Origin: Acanthamoeba sp. SK_2022b
Taxonomy: Eukaryota > Discosea > Longamoebia > Acanthamoebidae
Assembly (NCBI GenBank): GCA_027943245.1
Contig: JANDJZ010000131.1
Location: 31,934-95,933 of the forward strand
DNA: 64,000 bases
Direction: 5' to 3'
Part shown: positions 31,905 to 43,470 of the stretch, one piece after another
Layout of the letters: every line of letters starts with the position of its first letter
Position numbering within the stretch: the first letter of the stretch is position 1
Translations under genes and position numbers: made by a program
Notes under the pieces: model-generated
The model's input: the letters and a program-made list of their open reading frames with translations, nothing else
Told to the model about the DNA's origin: nothing
Database searches by the model: none

Positions 31905-34838
31905 CTATTGGGCAGCTGTGACGGGCAGCACGTAGGAGCCCGGGAAGTAGCCGGTCCTGCCGCTGGACAGCTTGCCGAGCCACCAGCCGTCGCTGCCCTT
32001 CTCCACGAGCGTGATCACGTCGAACCGTGAGAAGGGGAGGACGCCCTCGCGCTGGTCGTCCAGGTAGTCGTACTGGGCCACGTAGAGCTCTACCGGCGGC
32101 ACCATTGGAAGCGGGCGCTCGGGCGCTGGGCGGTCCGGAGGCCTTCGCATGGTGCTCAACCTTGCTGGAGTCACGGCCTTGGGCTGCTGAGCCGTCGCAG
32201 TAGTGTCGTGGTCCCTGTGCGCGGGTGGCTGGTGCGCTGCCTGTGGGGCCTGGGCTGCTGCCTCCTCCTGCAGCAGCGGATGATGGGCACGGCTCAGCGG
32301 TCCCGAGTCGGTGAGCGAGAAGAGAGGCACGGCCGCGCGCACGGCCTCCTGGAACACCGCCTGAACGTTGAGATCGGCCACTGCCGAGCACTCGACGTAG
32401 CGCCACAGCTTCAGCCTCTGTCGCCACTCCTCGCCCTTCTCCGCCGAGATGCACTGCAGCCAGCGATGGGAGCGACGCGTATGGTGAGCTCGTCTGAAGC
32501 ACAACGAGTAGCCCAGAGGGCGCGAGGCAGCTTACCTTGGTGGTCCCTCTCAGATCGATCTTGCTCCCAACAAGGATGATAGGCGCATCGGGACTGATGG
32601 TGCGCAGCTCGTTGGCGATTTTCTCCACCTCTCTGCTCGACGCGTTTGTGCAGTCAGCACACGGTGTGACACCGCCATATCATCAGGGTTGGCAAAGGCA
32701 GTAGTAGTGCGCACTTGAAGGATGTGTGAGTGACCGGCATCACGAGCAGGATGACGTGCATACGCGAGAGGAGGAGCGCGCGATTGTACTCCTCCGAGTC
32801 GAATATCTCGAGGTCGGACCTGACACTGTCGGCCTCGACTTCGCCCTGAGAGTCGCTCCATTGTCATTCACAGTGACCTCATGAGCAACGCCGACACATG
32901 CCAACCTGGTAGTGGTGAGAGGTAACGGCGTCGATGCCAAACAGCTTGCCGATCATGGTCGATCTGCCGCCCCCGGGCGGTCCAGCCATGCCACATCTGC
33001 GTAAGCCCACAATAGAAAGATAGCGCACATAAACACTAAGTCAGCATTGCTGTCCGTGCTTCACTGCCCGATCCCGCCAGGGATTTGGGAGAGGGCGCAA
33101 ACCTGATGTGGACTTGCTTAGGCCGCAGCAGAAACGGCGGGATGACGCACGACACGGCGTATTCGAACAACTCCTCCGGCGTGGCCATGTCCACGTTGGT
33201 CTGCTGATCAGCGTGTATAAGCGTGGATTGTATGAGGTGACCTCTGTCCGAGCACGTTATGATTCGGCGTACCCCCTTCAGGTCCACCGCGGAAGAGATC
33301 AGGAAGGACTTGACCGTCTGGAGCTTCTTGGCACACTCCGCCATCAGGTCTCGTGCCTTGTACTTGGCTTCGTTGCTGGCGTGCTGCGTGTCCAGCTTGG
33401 TCAGCCCGAACAGCCTGACCGCCTTTGGACAGTAGCGCGCTATCTCTTTGTTGATCTACACAGCCACAACCACGGGCATGAGGCATGGTAATCTTCCGAG
33501 GCAGATCGGGAGCAGATGGAGATGGGCACCTCGTCCAGCACCCCGTGGTCGTTGGAGTCAATGGCGAAGAGGATGATCACGATATCGACTCCGGGGTAGG
33601 CGAACGCCCTGTTCATGCCCGAATCTATGATTTCCAGCCGCACCGGCACGCCGTCCAGATTGTAGTGCTTACTGGAGCCCGCGCTCATGTTAGCATGCCA
33701 GTTATTTATGTTAGATGGGGTCGAGGAGAGAGAAAGGCGCACTTGTAGCGGTAGACGCTGCCCACCTCCTCCTTGGTGAGCTGGGCAACCACGGTAGACA
33801 TGCCGCACTGGGCCGGCCCGACGAGTGCGCATCGGATGTGAAGCCGTTTGGGGACGAACAGCAGCCGCAGCCTCTCCTCGAGGGACTCCATCAGGTCGTG
33901 TAGCACGCCGCTTCCCTCTTGTTCGCCTTCGCGAAAGCAACAGCCACGTGCGCACCCACAATCAACGTGTTGCGCTTGTGAGCCAAGACCGCCATTGGAG
34001 GAGGTGTTGTCAAGTGACAGAGTCTCAAACCCTTTTCGAAGAGCGTGGTGAACTCCTGGAGCGTGAGGTGCTTGTCGTGATTTGCATCAGCGGCCTCGAA
34101 CTCTGCCCGCATTCGGTCCTAACCATACAGGAGAAAACAGTGAGCATCCAAACCGGGACGCAGGGTGCAGACAGCACGAGACTCCAGGTGCAGGCACCTC
34201 AAGCGTCGTGTCTTCCTTCGCGTCCTCCAAGGCTGACAGATATGTGCTGGCGAACCTGCGACCGAACGAATGTGTTCAGCTTCGGTGACAAATAGGCGGA
34301 GGCTGGCATACCTCGATACGGAGAACCGCATCTGATTGAACTCCATCAGGCTGATGACGCCATCTCCGTTTTGGTCGCACAGGGAGAACAAGACTGCGGC
34401 CTCTCGTGAGTCAGTGGAACACAACACCACAGGTAGAGTTTAGGGAGTACACTGAATTTTCTCCTGCTTGGAGCCCACGCAAAAGATAGAGGCGCCGAGC
34501 GCGTAGTCGCGGAAGTCTATGAAGCCGCTGCCCTTTGGGTCCAGAGCCTCCCACAGGCGCTGGGCAAACGTGTCGTCGCCCGCAGCGAACACCTTCCCGA
34601 AGTTGGCCCTGTCGATGCGACCCGAGGGGAACTGTCGCTGGATGACTTCGAACAGTGCCGCCAACTCGCCCACCTGGTGCCGGCTCACTGCATGTCGGAC
34701 AAGCACCCTCGTGACGTCAGCCTAAGCGCGTCGGGCAAATGCCCGTGGTGAATATGGGGGGGGGGAGGATGCGAGGCGAGCTTAACGTTCTCGAGACAGG
34801 GAGGGCTCTGTGCTGTGCTTGCCTTGCTTCTGCCCCAT
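31905..34838 (-). CDS. EF-hand / tandem Rho-like pseudoGTPase / SH3 protein
   Basis: The start MGQKQGKHST (34838) splices at CGA-GAA-C/TG into four EF-hand-like segments: a degenerate one (SGRIDRANF), DPKGSGFIDFRD, DQNGDGVISLME and DANHDKHLTLQE, a calcineurin-B-like set. Two Ras/Rho-like domains follow. The first (33.9-33.1 kb) has P-loop GPAQCGMST, IIDSGM at the DxxG position and TKLD as G4. The second (33.0-32.3 kb) has P-loop GPPGGGRST, Rho-like VGSKIDLR and ECSA as G5. Both P-loops lack the invariant Lys (Met and Arg instead), and both DxxG motifs are altered, so these look like pseudoGTPases. A Pro/Gln-rich linker leads to an SH3 domain (YVAQYDYLDD, GWWLGKL, GYFPGSYV) ending at 31905. 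Miro proteins also combine EF-hands with two GTPase domains, but in another order and with no SH3. The RhoGEF gene lies just upstream on the same strand. Confidence 0.82.
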
Positions 34839-35139
34839 GAATATCGGTTCCTAGTTGATTTAAGGCGGCGATGGTTAAACTTTGGCCCTTGTCTCCGTCG
34901 AACTCTTGGTAGTTGTCCTGATATGGGAATATCCCTAACGCGTGCCGCGCACTCGGGTGAAAAATGGGTGAAATTGTTCAACTCCGGAATGCTCCACTGC
35001 AACGAGAAGAACTTCTTTTCTTAATAAAATAAATAAATAACATGGTTGGCTGTTGGTACAGGGACGACCTTTTATGCCCCATTTGTGGAGCGGCGAACGA
35101 CGGTCAGCTAGTTGCGTGATGCCCCAGACAGTAGCCTCC
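34839..35139. other. Intergenic between RhoGEF and pseudoGTPase genes
   Basis: 301 bp between two same-strand (minus) genes. It should hold the 3' UTR of the RhoGEF and the promoter of the EF-hand/GTPase gene. Nothing else is visible. Confidence 0.35.
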
Positions 35140-38100
35140 CTAGGAAAGCACACAGGTGCAGCATCCGCCGTCCTCCATCTCCGGTCGGGAGGCGAGCAGC
35201 GGCTGTCCCTCACTTTGGCGCTCCCCCGCCGTGTGGGCCTGGTAGGCCTTGACTCGCTCCCCCACCGTCCCCTTGGCCATTATGGCTTCCCTGTCGGGGC
35301 CCTGCACAGCCCGGGACCACGATCCGTCGTCACGTGTCAGCCACAGACTGGCTCCTGGAGCGCGGCCGTGGCGCACGTACCTCCTGGCTGGTGGGCGACG
35401 CGGGGGGCGGACTGCTGTTTGACGGCGGCTTGCCCTGGCGACTGCTGGTCACCGGAGATGGTGCTGGCGACGTGTCCGCACTGCCCACAGCCGTGCTGTA
35501 GGTCGTCATCCGCTTCGCGATCTCGGCCGACATCTTGCGCCCCGACTGCGAGTTCCAGCGAGATCATGTGTGGCGCGCGTCAGTTTGATGATCGATGGCG
35601 CTTCAGTTCTTCATGAAGCGGTGCGTGGTTGGCGTACATCGAGCCCGGCGGACCGCGGCGTGCCTCGGGGAGTGCCCCGTGGCGAGTTCTTGGCGTCGTC
35701 CTGCGCCTTCGATACGAGCAGCGCTGTCTCCGAGGGCACCCTGGACGAGCCGGGCGTGCGCTGCCTCGGGCTCTCTGCCGAGCCGCCAGCGCGAGGTCAG
35801 TGCCCCGAGCCATGCGCCGTAGAGAGAAGGGGGGGGGGGATCGGGCGACGTACCAATGGCGAAGGAGTCGCCAGACTCGAAGATGTTGCGGGAGTCCCGA
35901 ACGGTGCCGGCGCGGGTGACCTGCTTGACCTCCTCCTTGCGCTTCTCGATCTCGGCGAGCTGCTGGTCGGAGATGGCCCCGCTGGAGCGCGACACCGCCT
36001 GAAGGTACATCTGCTGTCGCTCCTGCACGTCTGCATCATCGAGCGTGAGCTCTCAACGAATCGAATCGCGGGGCCGGTCTTGGGTCAAGGCAGGAAAGGC
36101 GGCGGGCGTACTTCGCTGAATGAATTGGTATTCCTTCCGCACTTCGGCGTCGTTGAGGAACTTGGACCTGTTCCTCTCCTCCTCGGTCTGCTTCTCCATC
36201 ACGCCCATCTTCACGAGTCGCGCCATCTCATTTCCGCTCAAGCTGCCGTACGTGTCTTCGTCCTCATCGCTATCACGCAGCCCGTTAACACATGTGTCAG
36301 AAATTTCAACGGCGATGGCGGAGGGAGGTGGGGTCGTGTACCGCTTGTTCTTCTGGTCCTTGCCTTGCTGCTGCTCGGACGCGGCCTGGATGATCATCTG
36401 GAGAGCAAAGTTCTTCTTCTCGTCGACCGAGCCCTCGCGGGTTCCCTCTTCAGTGGGAATCACGCCCGCGTCCTGCAGCTCCTTTCGCTTCACTGCTCCG
36501 GAGAGAGGAGGGGGGGGACATCGTGAGGAGATGGACCACTGGTTGCTTTACAGGGAGACGGGCGCACCCTTATCGGCGGGTTGCATGTCGGCAAAGGCCT
36601 TATTGAGTGCGTCGAGCCAGGTCTTCTTGTCCTCGGCCGATGCCGCACAGAAGGTGTACGTCTGCGAGTTGACCGACTTGACCTGGAAGATGTTTTTGAA
36701 CGCTGCACGCACGTGCCAACTCTGGTGAGCCGCTCCGGTTTTCGGCAAAGCACAAACAGATTCGCTGCGGCAAGTGTGCGTGGTTGCGCGTACCGTTGGT
36801 GTCGGGGAGATCGACCACCCAGGTGGAGTGCAGGAGGAAGTGGCCCTTGTAGCGATACGATGTCAAAAGACGGCTGGAGAACACCAGCAGATCGTTGAAG
36901 AGGTAGACCAGCACAAAGCTGCTGAAGAGATTCAGCGCACCGAAGCGCATCGACAGCAGCTTCCCCTCAGTGATCCAGTATCGATGGGGCGCCACGAGCT
37001 GGTCGTGGGGGACGCGTTTCAAGTGAGCCAACGCCACACGCCAGCAGAGGGGGAAAGCGAGCCAAAGGCCGTTACCTGGATTTCGCCTCCGAGGCTGTTC
37101 TGGATGTGCAGCACTTTGGTGAGCGCCGAAGAGGTGGCGATGTCCTTGTTGACAAAGTCGGTGACCGATTGCAACATCTTAAGTGCCTTACAGAGAGACT
37201 CGTAGTCCGGGTGGTGTTCCCAGGTGTGCGCGATCATGTCCTGCACATGTGGTACACCACGCACATGTGGTTGGTTTAGTTGAACACGCTTGGCTCGCAG
37301 CGCAGCAGACGAACCTCAAGCAGAAGGTTGTATCGCGGTATCCTGTGCGATTGATGATTGCGAGAAGTGAGAAAAACGTTTGGGCCACGACGAGTCGGGT
37401 CGAGCACGCAAGGCGAGAAAGAGAGGTACAAACCTTTGGATGGGCATGATGAGGTAGGAGTCGAAGGTAAGCACGTCGGCGCGGCCACCGTAACATCGCT
37501 GTATGAACTGATACAGGATGTCTTTATCGTTGGCCGACTGCTCGAGCATGACCACCGCGCTCTCGTAGTTGTTGGTGTACTGAGTGTACATCTTCATGAA
37601 CGGGCTCTGCGATCACAATATACGCGCCGATTGGTCAAACTGCAACGAGAACAGCGAGGCCCCACCGAGACCGAGAGGTACCATCTTAATGAAGATATCT
37701 CCAATCGTCTGTGTGTTGGACCAGTTGTCCACTCGCTGCTTCAAGTCGGTGAGCAGCGTCGTGTTGAGGTTGATAATGTACTCGGCCTTGGAGGTGATGT
37801 TGTTCAGCTCGGCAACCCTCTGATCGCTCGATCCTCGCGCCAGGGTCTGCAGCGGTTGGACGTACACCTGGTCGCCCACGACGACGGGTCAGCGGAAAGC
37901 TCGACAAGCGAGCGGCAGGGAGCGCTCACCTCCATCATTTTGGTGAGCCCCTTGATGTAGGTCTCCTCGGTGTGGAGAAGCTCCTTCACCACATGGTCTC
38001 TGTGCTTCTTTCTAGACACTGCGCAACGGTAAAGATGAGGAAGAAACACGTTGCAGTGCATTCAAACTTGCAGACCAATAGGGAACTTGAGTTATTGATG

Positions 38101-38307
38101 AATAAATAAATAAATAAATAAATCGGCAAGAAAGAGAGGAGGCAGCTTTCACAACTACGAGTGCAATTTGAATGCTCCGAACTTTAGACTGTGGGTCACC
38201 AGGTAGAGGGGGGCTGTACATAGGCGCTTGTAGCGTTTGCGTGCCAGCCACCGACGCACCAGGGCCTGTAGGCGCGGCAGTTGGGCGGGACTCGCGTGGT
38301 TGTCCAT
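35140..38307 (-). CDS. RhoGEF: IQ motif, DH-PH, C-terminal CAAX
   Basis: Exchange factor for Rho-family GTPases. The N-terminus has an IQ-like calmodulin-binding helix (LQALVRRWLARKRYKRL). The DH domain spans about 38,010-37,070: HVVKELLHTEETYIKGLTKM (CR1), FIQRCYGG, LIMPIQRIPRYNLLLE (CR3, across an intron). The PH domain follows at about 37,000-36,560, ending KKTWLDALNKAFADMQ. A long tail contains helical charged segments and a Ser/Pro-rich stretch (APSPVTSS). The last exon ends CCTCVLS and stop: CVLS is a CAAX prenylation box with neighbouring cysteines for possible acylation. The ATG at 38307 was chosen; an in-frame ATG at 38415 would add 36 residues. An intron near 38,100 carries an (AAAT)n tract. 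Confidence 0.85.
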
Positions 38308-38732
38308 TTTCTTCTGCGCGAGGAGAGTTTGGTGAGGTTGCACTGCCCTCCTCTGTCGATCTTTTTCTTTTCCGCTCCCCGAAACCGAAAGGGTGTTCGC
38401 CTTTCTCAGTTCCAAACTTAAATACTTCTACAACTGTCCACGCTGGAGGAGGTGGCGTACCTCTGCTCGGGGAAGACCGCTACGAAGAACAGCAGGTTGC
38501 CACTGAATTTTGTGCAACAGCTTTAGTGGCCAAACAACAGCTTGCTCCTCGAAATGAAAGGGGAAAAGGTGCAGGAAAAACAGGAATGTAAGGTATTCCG
38601 TTGCCCCAGCAAAAATGTCTGGGGATTTCGGTTTGCTCTTGATTGGAAAAGTCTTCGATCTCACGCGAGAAGAACGCCTGCGCAATCTAGATTCTTGATT
38701 CATCAGTAACTTAGCCTCAGGCGCAAACAACA
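38308..38732. promoter_or_regulatory. Divergent intergenic region
   Basis: 425 bp between the RhoGEF start (or 317 bp if its ATG at 38415 is used) and the PRA1 ATG. Both promoters must lie here. No repeat or RNA gene is visible. Confidence 0.35.
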
Positions 38733-39423
38733 ATGAGCGGCAAGGTCATCATTCGTCCATGGAGCGATTTCCTATCCACGAGCGACGTCTCTGTCCCTAA
38801 GAGGGCTGACGTGCTTTCTGAGAGGATTCGCCTCAATCTTAACCACTGGCTTGGCAACTACCTGTGCATCGTTGCAGCGTTCATCGTGATGGCTGGGTAC
38901 TTGCACCGTTTCCTCAAGCGCAATCGAGCCGCTCGCTAACAGAGCTGCCAGATACTTCTACCCTGGCCTGTTTGTGGCGAGTGTGCTGGCTGGGATCGGC
39001 GGTGCGGCTACCATCTTCACCAAGGATATGCGCCTTGAAATTGGTGGTGTGGCCATCAACGAGCTCCACAAGTATGCCCTTACTGCCGTCCGTAAGTACC
39101 CCTTTCCGTTGTCGCGTTTACCAGCTGCGAAGCATTCCTTGTTTGCTAATGCGTGCCTGCCGTAGTGAGCGTGTTCTCGCTGTACTGGAGCGAGAGCTTC
39201 CAGCCCCTCTTCGTCACAGTCGCTACTGCTGGCATTTGTACGCTGTCCTCCTCTGCGCTCACATAAATCGTGTGGTTTGTATGCTAATCTAATTCTTTGA
39301 CCTCTGTGTTCAGTCGTGCTGGTTCACGCCGCGGGCAAGGACAAGGCGACCTTGAAGACCAGGGTCAAGACCGGCCTCGACTCCATCAAGAGCGACGTCA
39401 AGAACGAGTTGAAGAGCCACTAA
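38733..39423 (+). CDS. PRA1 / prenylated Rab acceptor family protein
   Basis: Four exons, 38733-38896, 38952-39091, 39166-39237 and 39314-39423, join in frame. The N-terminus IIRPWSDFLSTSDVSVPKRA followed by LSERIRLNLNHWLGNYLCIV is the PRA1 signature. Four hydrophobic segments in two hairpins follow (NYLCIVAAFIVMAG, YFYPGLFVASVLAGIGGAAT, the exon-3 region LSVFSLYWSES...LFVTVATAGI, and FVLVHAAG), then a basic helical tail DKATLKTRVKTGLDSIKSDV. PRA1 proteins reside in Golgi/ER membranes and interact with prenylated Rabs. The size of about 160 residues fits the family. Confidence 0.8.
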
Positions 39424-39696
39424 GGCTCTGCCAACTACTCGGCCTTAAAACTTCCCTTTTGTACAGAGCCCCGGTCGGCCACCGTGACCCCTCTTCCACT
39501 CAACATGGTGATCGTTGTCCATTGCAGATCACGGCCAAAGCGAGCACGTGCACGCGAGTGGGTGAACACACTTATTTGTTTACACGCCTGCACACTTACA
39601 GCTGAAGACCTCGAGTCGTGCGTTCCTCTGGCGGTCGTTTCGCGAAACTCAACGGTCGTTCAAACGCAAGCCGCAGCCACTCTCCCTGTGATCGCC

Positions 39697-40491
39697 TTAG
39701 TTCTCCTCTAGGAAGCACACGTAGTCAGTGAGCTGCTGCAACTGGTCGAGCGAAGCGCCCTGCCTCGTCTCAGGGACGATGGGTCTGGGGGCCACCGATC
39801 CTGACGCAGCATCATGTGTCCAGCCGTGCTGCACCGCCACTGCACGCGCACGCCTAGGTGTCAGCGTACACGAAACGCGAGCCGAAGCCCGACACGCGAA
39901 GAGTGAACGCACGCTTGATGGCGTCCTGTTCGCCAAGGCCCAGAAGGATTGCAAGATCGCCAGTCGAGATGTTGGAGTAGGCGTTGGAAATGAGCTTGAA
40001 GGTACGTTCCCTGAACTTCTCCATAAAGGCCTGCACGAAGAGGACGGTGCCAGGGCTCCAGTTGAATGCCTGAGCGCTCTGGTAGATCTCTGTATACTTC
40101 TTGTTCCACACGTTTTGGCCAATGGTCCAGATGGCGTTCAATTCGGGATCAGCCTCCTTGATCTTCTTGGGGATCCTCCGCCACAGAAAGCGCGCGTAGT
40201 GAATTTCGTTTTCGATCAGATAGGTGAGCAGCTGCGCGCCGTAGAGGGGCTGTGCATCCTTTGGATTCTCGGCACACTGGGACGAGGATAAATGTGTTAT
40301 ACACCACTTGCAACTGCGCTGCCTGGTGCACAGCGACCCCCCTCCCTTCCATTGCAGCAAAGATGGATTGGTGAAGAAGGAATACGCACGAAGTACTCGT
40401 AGTCCTCGAGATTTTGCGCTACAAGGGCGAAAGCACCCTTTTGCGCAAGGGCCACCACTTCTTTCTCAAGCTCTTGCCTCTTCTGTGCCAT
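39697..40491 (-). CDS. CSN8: COP9 signalosome subunit 8
   Basis: Smallest PCI-domain subunit of the COP9 signalosome, the cullin deneddylase. It starts MAQKRQELEKEVVALAQKGA at 40491. The PCI region shows YGAQLLTYLIENEIHYARFL, WRRIPKKIKEADPELNAIW, IGQNVWNKKYTEIYQSAQAF and FKLISNAYSNISTGDLAILL, matching CSN8 in order. The last intron (GTGTCGGG...GTGCAG, about 39,845-39,900) restores GWTHDAASGSVAPR, equivalent to the conserved GW...D motif, and the protein ends DQLQQLTDYVCFLEEN, the characteristic CSN8 C-terminus. Other CSN subunits are not in the window. It is convergent with the PRA1 gene. Confidence 0.9.
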
Positions 40492-40609
40492 GCTGCTAGA
40501 TGTTTATGTTGATGCTCAGAGTTTTGTGCTGTTTTCTCTTCCCCTCTTTCAGTTTCACCGAAAAAATGTAAAGGGGTATATATTGAAGCCGCACAGGCTC
40601 GCGCGAGAC

Positions 40610-43402
40610 CTACTCCACCATCATCACAGTCGAGGAGCTCTGGCCAAAGACATCAGGATCGTACATCTCCTCGATCTTGGCCGGTGGTACGATGAAGCGG
40701 CCTGAAAGGATAGAGGAAAGAACACGTGTAAGCCTACACCCAAGCAAAATCGATTTGAGGCCCTGAGGCAAAGTACCGGGCGTGGTCGCACGCGCGGTGT
40801 ACTCGTAGATGTAGGAGGTGGCTTGGAGCTGTGACGCAAAGCACTCTACCCTCTCATCACGCAGGTTTTGCTGCGTTGGGCGATGGACGGTCAGCTAGGG
40901 TTGACTCACTGTGTATAGAAAGGAAAGCGTACATGGTCAAACCAGGTGGGCGTCGTGGTCTCGGCCTTCTGCTTGCCCTTGTTGTCCGTGGACGCGTCGG
41001 GACTGGTGCCTGCCTCATCAGGCTGAGGACAGCTGACCTTGAGCACGGGATTCTCGGCTTCGAGGCCGCCTGGCAGCTTATCGACCAGCGCGATGTTGAA
41101 CCTCGGGAACTTGGTGGTCTGTACCAAGGGAAAGAGAGAGGAAAGACGCAAGGAGTGGAGTAAGCTCCTGAGACTTGGTGGTGGGGAAGGAGTTGAGGCG
41201 TACGATGGTGAGCTTGGTGCGAATGACAGCGCCCTTCTTGACGTGCCACACGCCGTCCGCGTCGCAGGAGACGAACTCGGGATGCTCTTTGTCTTCGGCC
41301 ATGTACTGCCTCTCCACGCTGAAGCCCCGTTGCTTGGCTTCGATCTCCAGCGACTCAGGCGCATAGCTGCAATGACGACGAGCCAGCGATGAGCTCATGG
41401 GGGCAACAGCACGGAGTTGGAGGAGGAGGAGGGCGGCTTCACCTCAATCCCAGCCGGTAGTAGAGGCGACCCTTGCCCTCCTTTTGGATGATCAGGTTGG
41501 CGGTTTCTGGTAGCAACGTCACGATCGCCAGCATGATGCGAGTGTTGGTCACTCATGGATGGGGTATCTCTTGCATGCGTCTAATCTCACACGTACCGTC
41601 TTCCTGCTCAGACTTGCCCGAAGCTGCGCCCTTCTTGCCCTTGGCCTTGCTCTTGCCCTGATCAGCGGCCTGAGTGGGAAAGACACAACATTGATCCAAT
41701 CTGAGTCGATGCGCATGGGAGGGTAGGAGGAGCAATGGGCCTTACCTCGTTCTTGGGGACGTGGGCCGACTTGTGGAGGTCCGTCTGGCCGAAGGAGATA
41801 CCGCCGCCGATGTGGAGCTGCTTGGTCTGGGCGATGGCCTTGGTGAGGAACGGCATGGGGATGTTGATCGTACGCGTCTCGGTGGTGTGGCCCTGGGCCC
41901 AGCCAACCACAATGACAGTAGAGGGCACCGAAGTAGGGTCAGCAAACGTGAAACGGCGAACGGGGTAATCGTCAGTACCTTGAAGATGGTCTCGCCGCAG
42001 TACTGATCGGCGAGCCAGAACCTGACGTTGTAGTCGGGCTTGGTCTTCTCGAACACTGTTGTGGGAGGAAAAAAAAAAAGAGGGTCAGTTGCAGGCCGGC
42101 GACGATCCTTTTCACCCACACTAAACGCACCGGTGAAGTAACGATCGAGGGCGATGAGGGCCCAGCAGTTCTCCTGCGTGTTCTGCCAAATGCCGTTCCT
42201 CCGCATCGACAGCAAGTTCTTGACCAGCTTGCTGATCATCTCGTTCTCCGGGTCGGCGACCACCAACGCCTCCAGCACGATCGCGTCTATGTAGCACCAC
42301 GCGGGTCGAGTTCGTTAAAAAATAAGATAAATAAAGAAAAAATAAACTTGATATCAATGGAAAAAGGATAAAATAGTAAAATAATCAAAATTGTCACTCG
42401 AGCGGGGGCATACCGGCACGGTAGTTGCTGTGGAAGGCTTCGTGGCGAGTGATCTCGTCGTAGAAGGAGGGCACGTGCGCGGTGCCCATCTCGTCGTCAA
42501 CCCTGATGTGGGTGCCCAGGTAGCGGACGAGCTCGTCGGCGTAGGGCGAACGCTTCTGCTTGCCCTCGGCGTCAGCCAGCACGGTGAGGATCAGGCCCAG
42601 CGCCTCGATGGGCAAGCCGTCGGCGGTCTTGCGCACGAAGAAGCTCTCCGTCTCCTTCTTGATGTCGGCCGAGGGCGACAGACGATATCTCGCATACTAC
42701 ACATTCCACGCAGTTAGCGTGTCCATCCAAGTGTGAACTTGGGCGGGGGAAGGTCGAGGTACCAGCGCGTAGGCCATGGTCAGCAGGGTGTAGTCCGAGT
42801 CGGCGTCGTGGCGCTGGTATGGCGAGGAGGTGACGTGCGGCAACACGTCCTTGAGGTACGACGTGAGGTTGCCCTCGAAGAACCACGGCAGACTGTAGCC
42901 CTTGGCCTTGCAGTAGCCCGCACAGTGGGCCACATGGCACGTCAAGAATGGACTATTGCGACGGTGGTCGTCAGTCGCCTCCTTCAAAGCGGTAATGGAA
43001 AGCACTGGCTTCGGCGCAGGGCGTACTCGGTGTAGGAGCGTGCTGTCCACATGCCCATAGCGCCGTCCCTGTGTTGCCTCTTCTTCAAACGCTTGAGATC
43101 GTCGGAGACCAGACTCTTGAGATCCTGCATGGGCAAACAACAATCAGTTAATGGCAAAAACCGCCGTTTGCGGAGAGGGTAAGCCTCCCGTGGTGCTGAT
43201 CACACAGAACCATGAAATGGGAGAGGCGTCGTACGCTCTTCCGAGGCAGCGACGGGCTCTTGAAGATATCCAGCGCATCCCTGAGCGCCACGAGCGCAAG
43301 CAGCTTGGACGATATTTGCTGTACAGGCGCGCGTGTGGTAAAGGAGATAGAGGAACAGCATGAGTCCAAAGGACGGGCCCAGGCCGCCTGAGAAGCACAG
43401 CG

Positions 43403-43470
<68 letters not shown>

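Noticed and set aside
35570..36526. 318-codon plus-strand frame
   Set aside because: Antisense to RhoGEF tail exons and introns, with no domain signal and no plausible start context.
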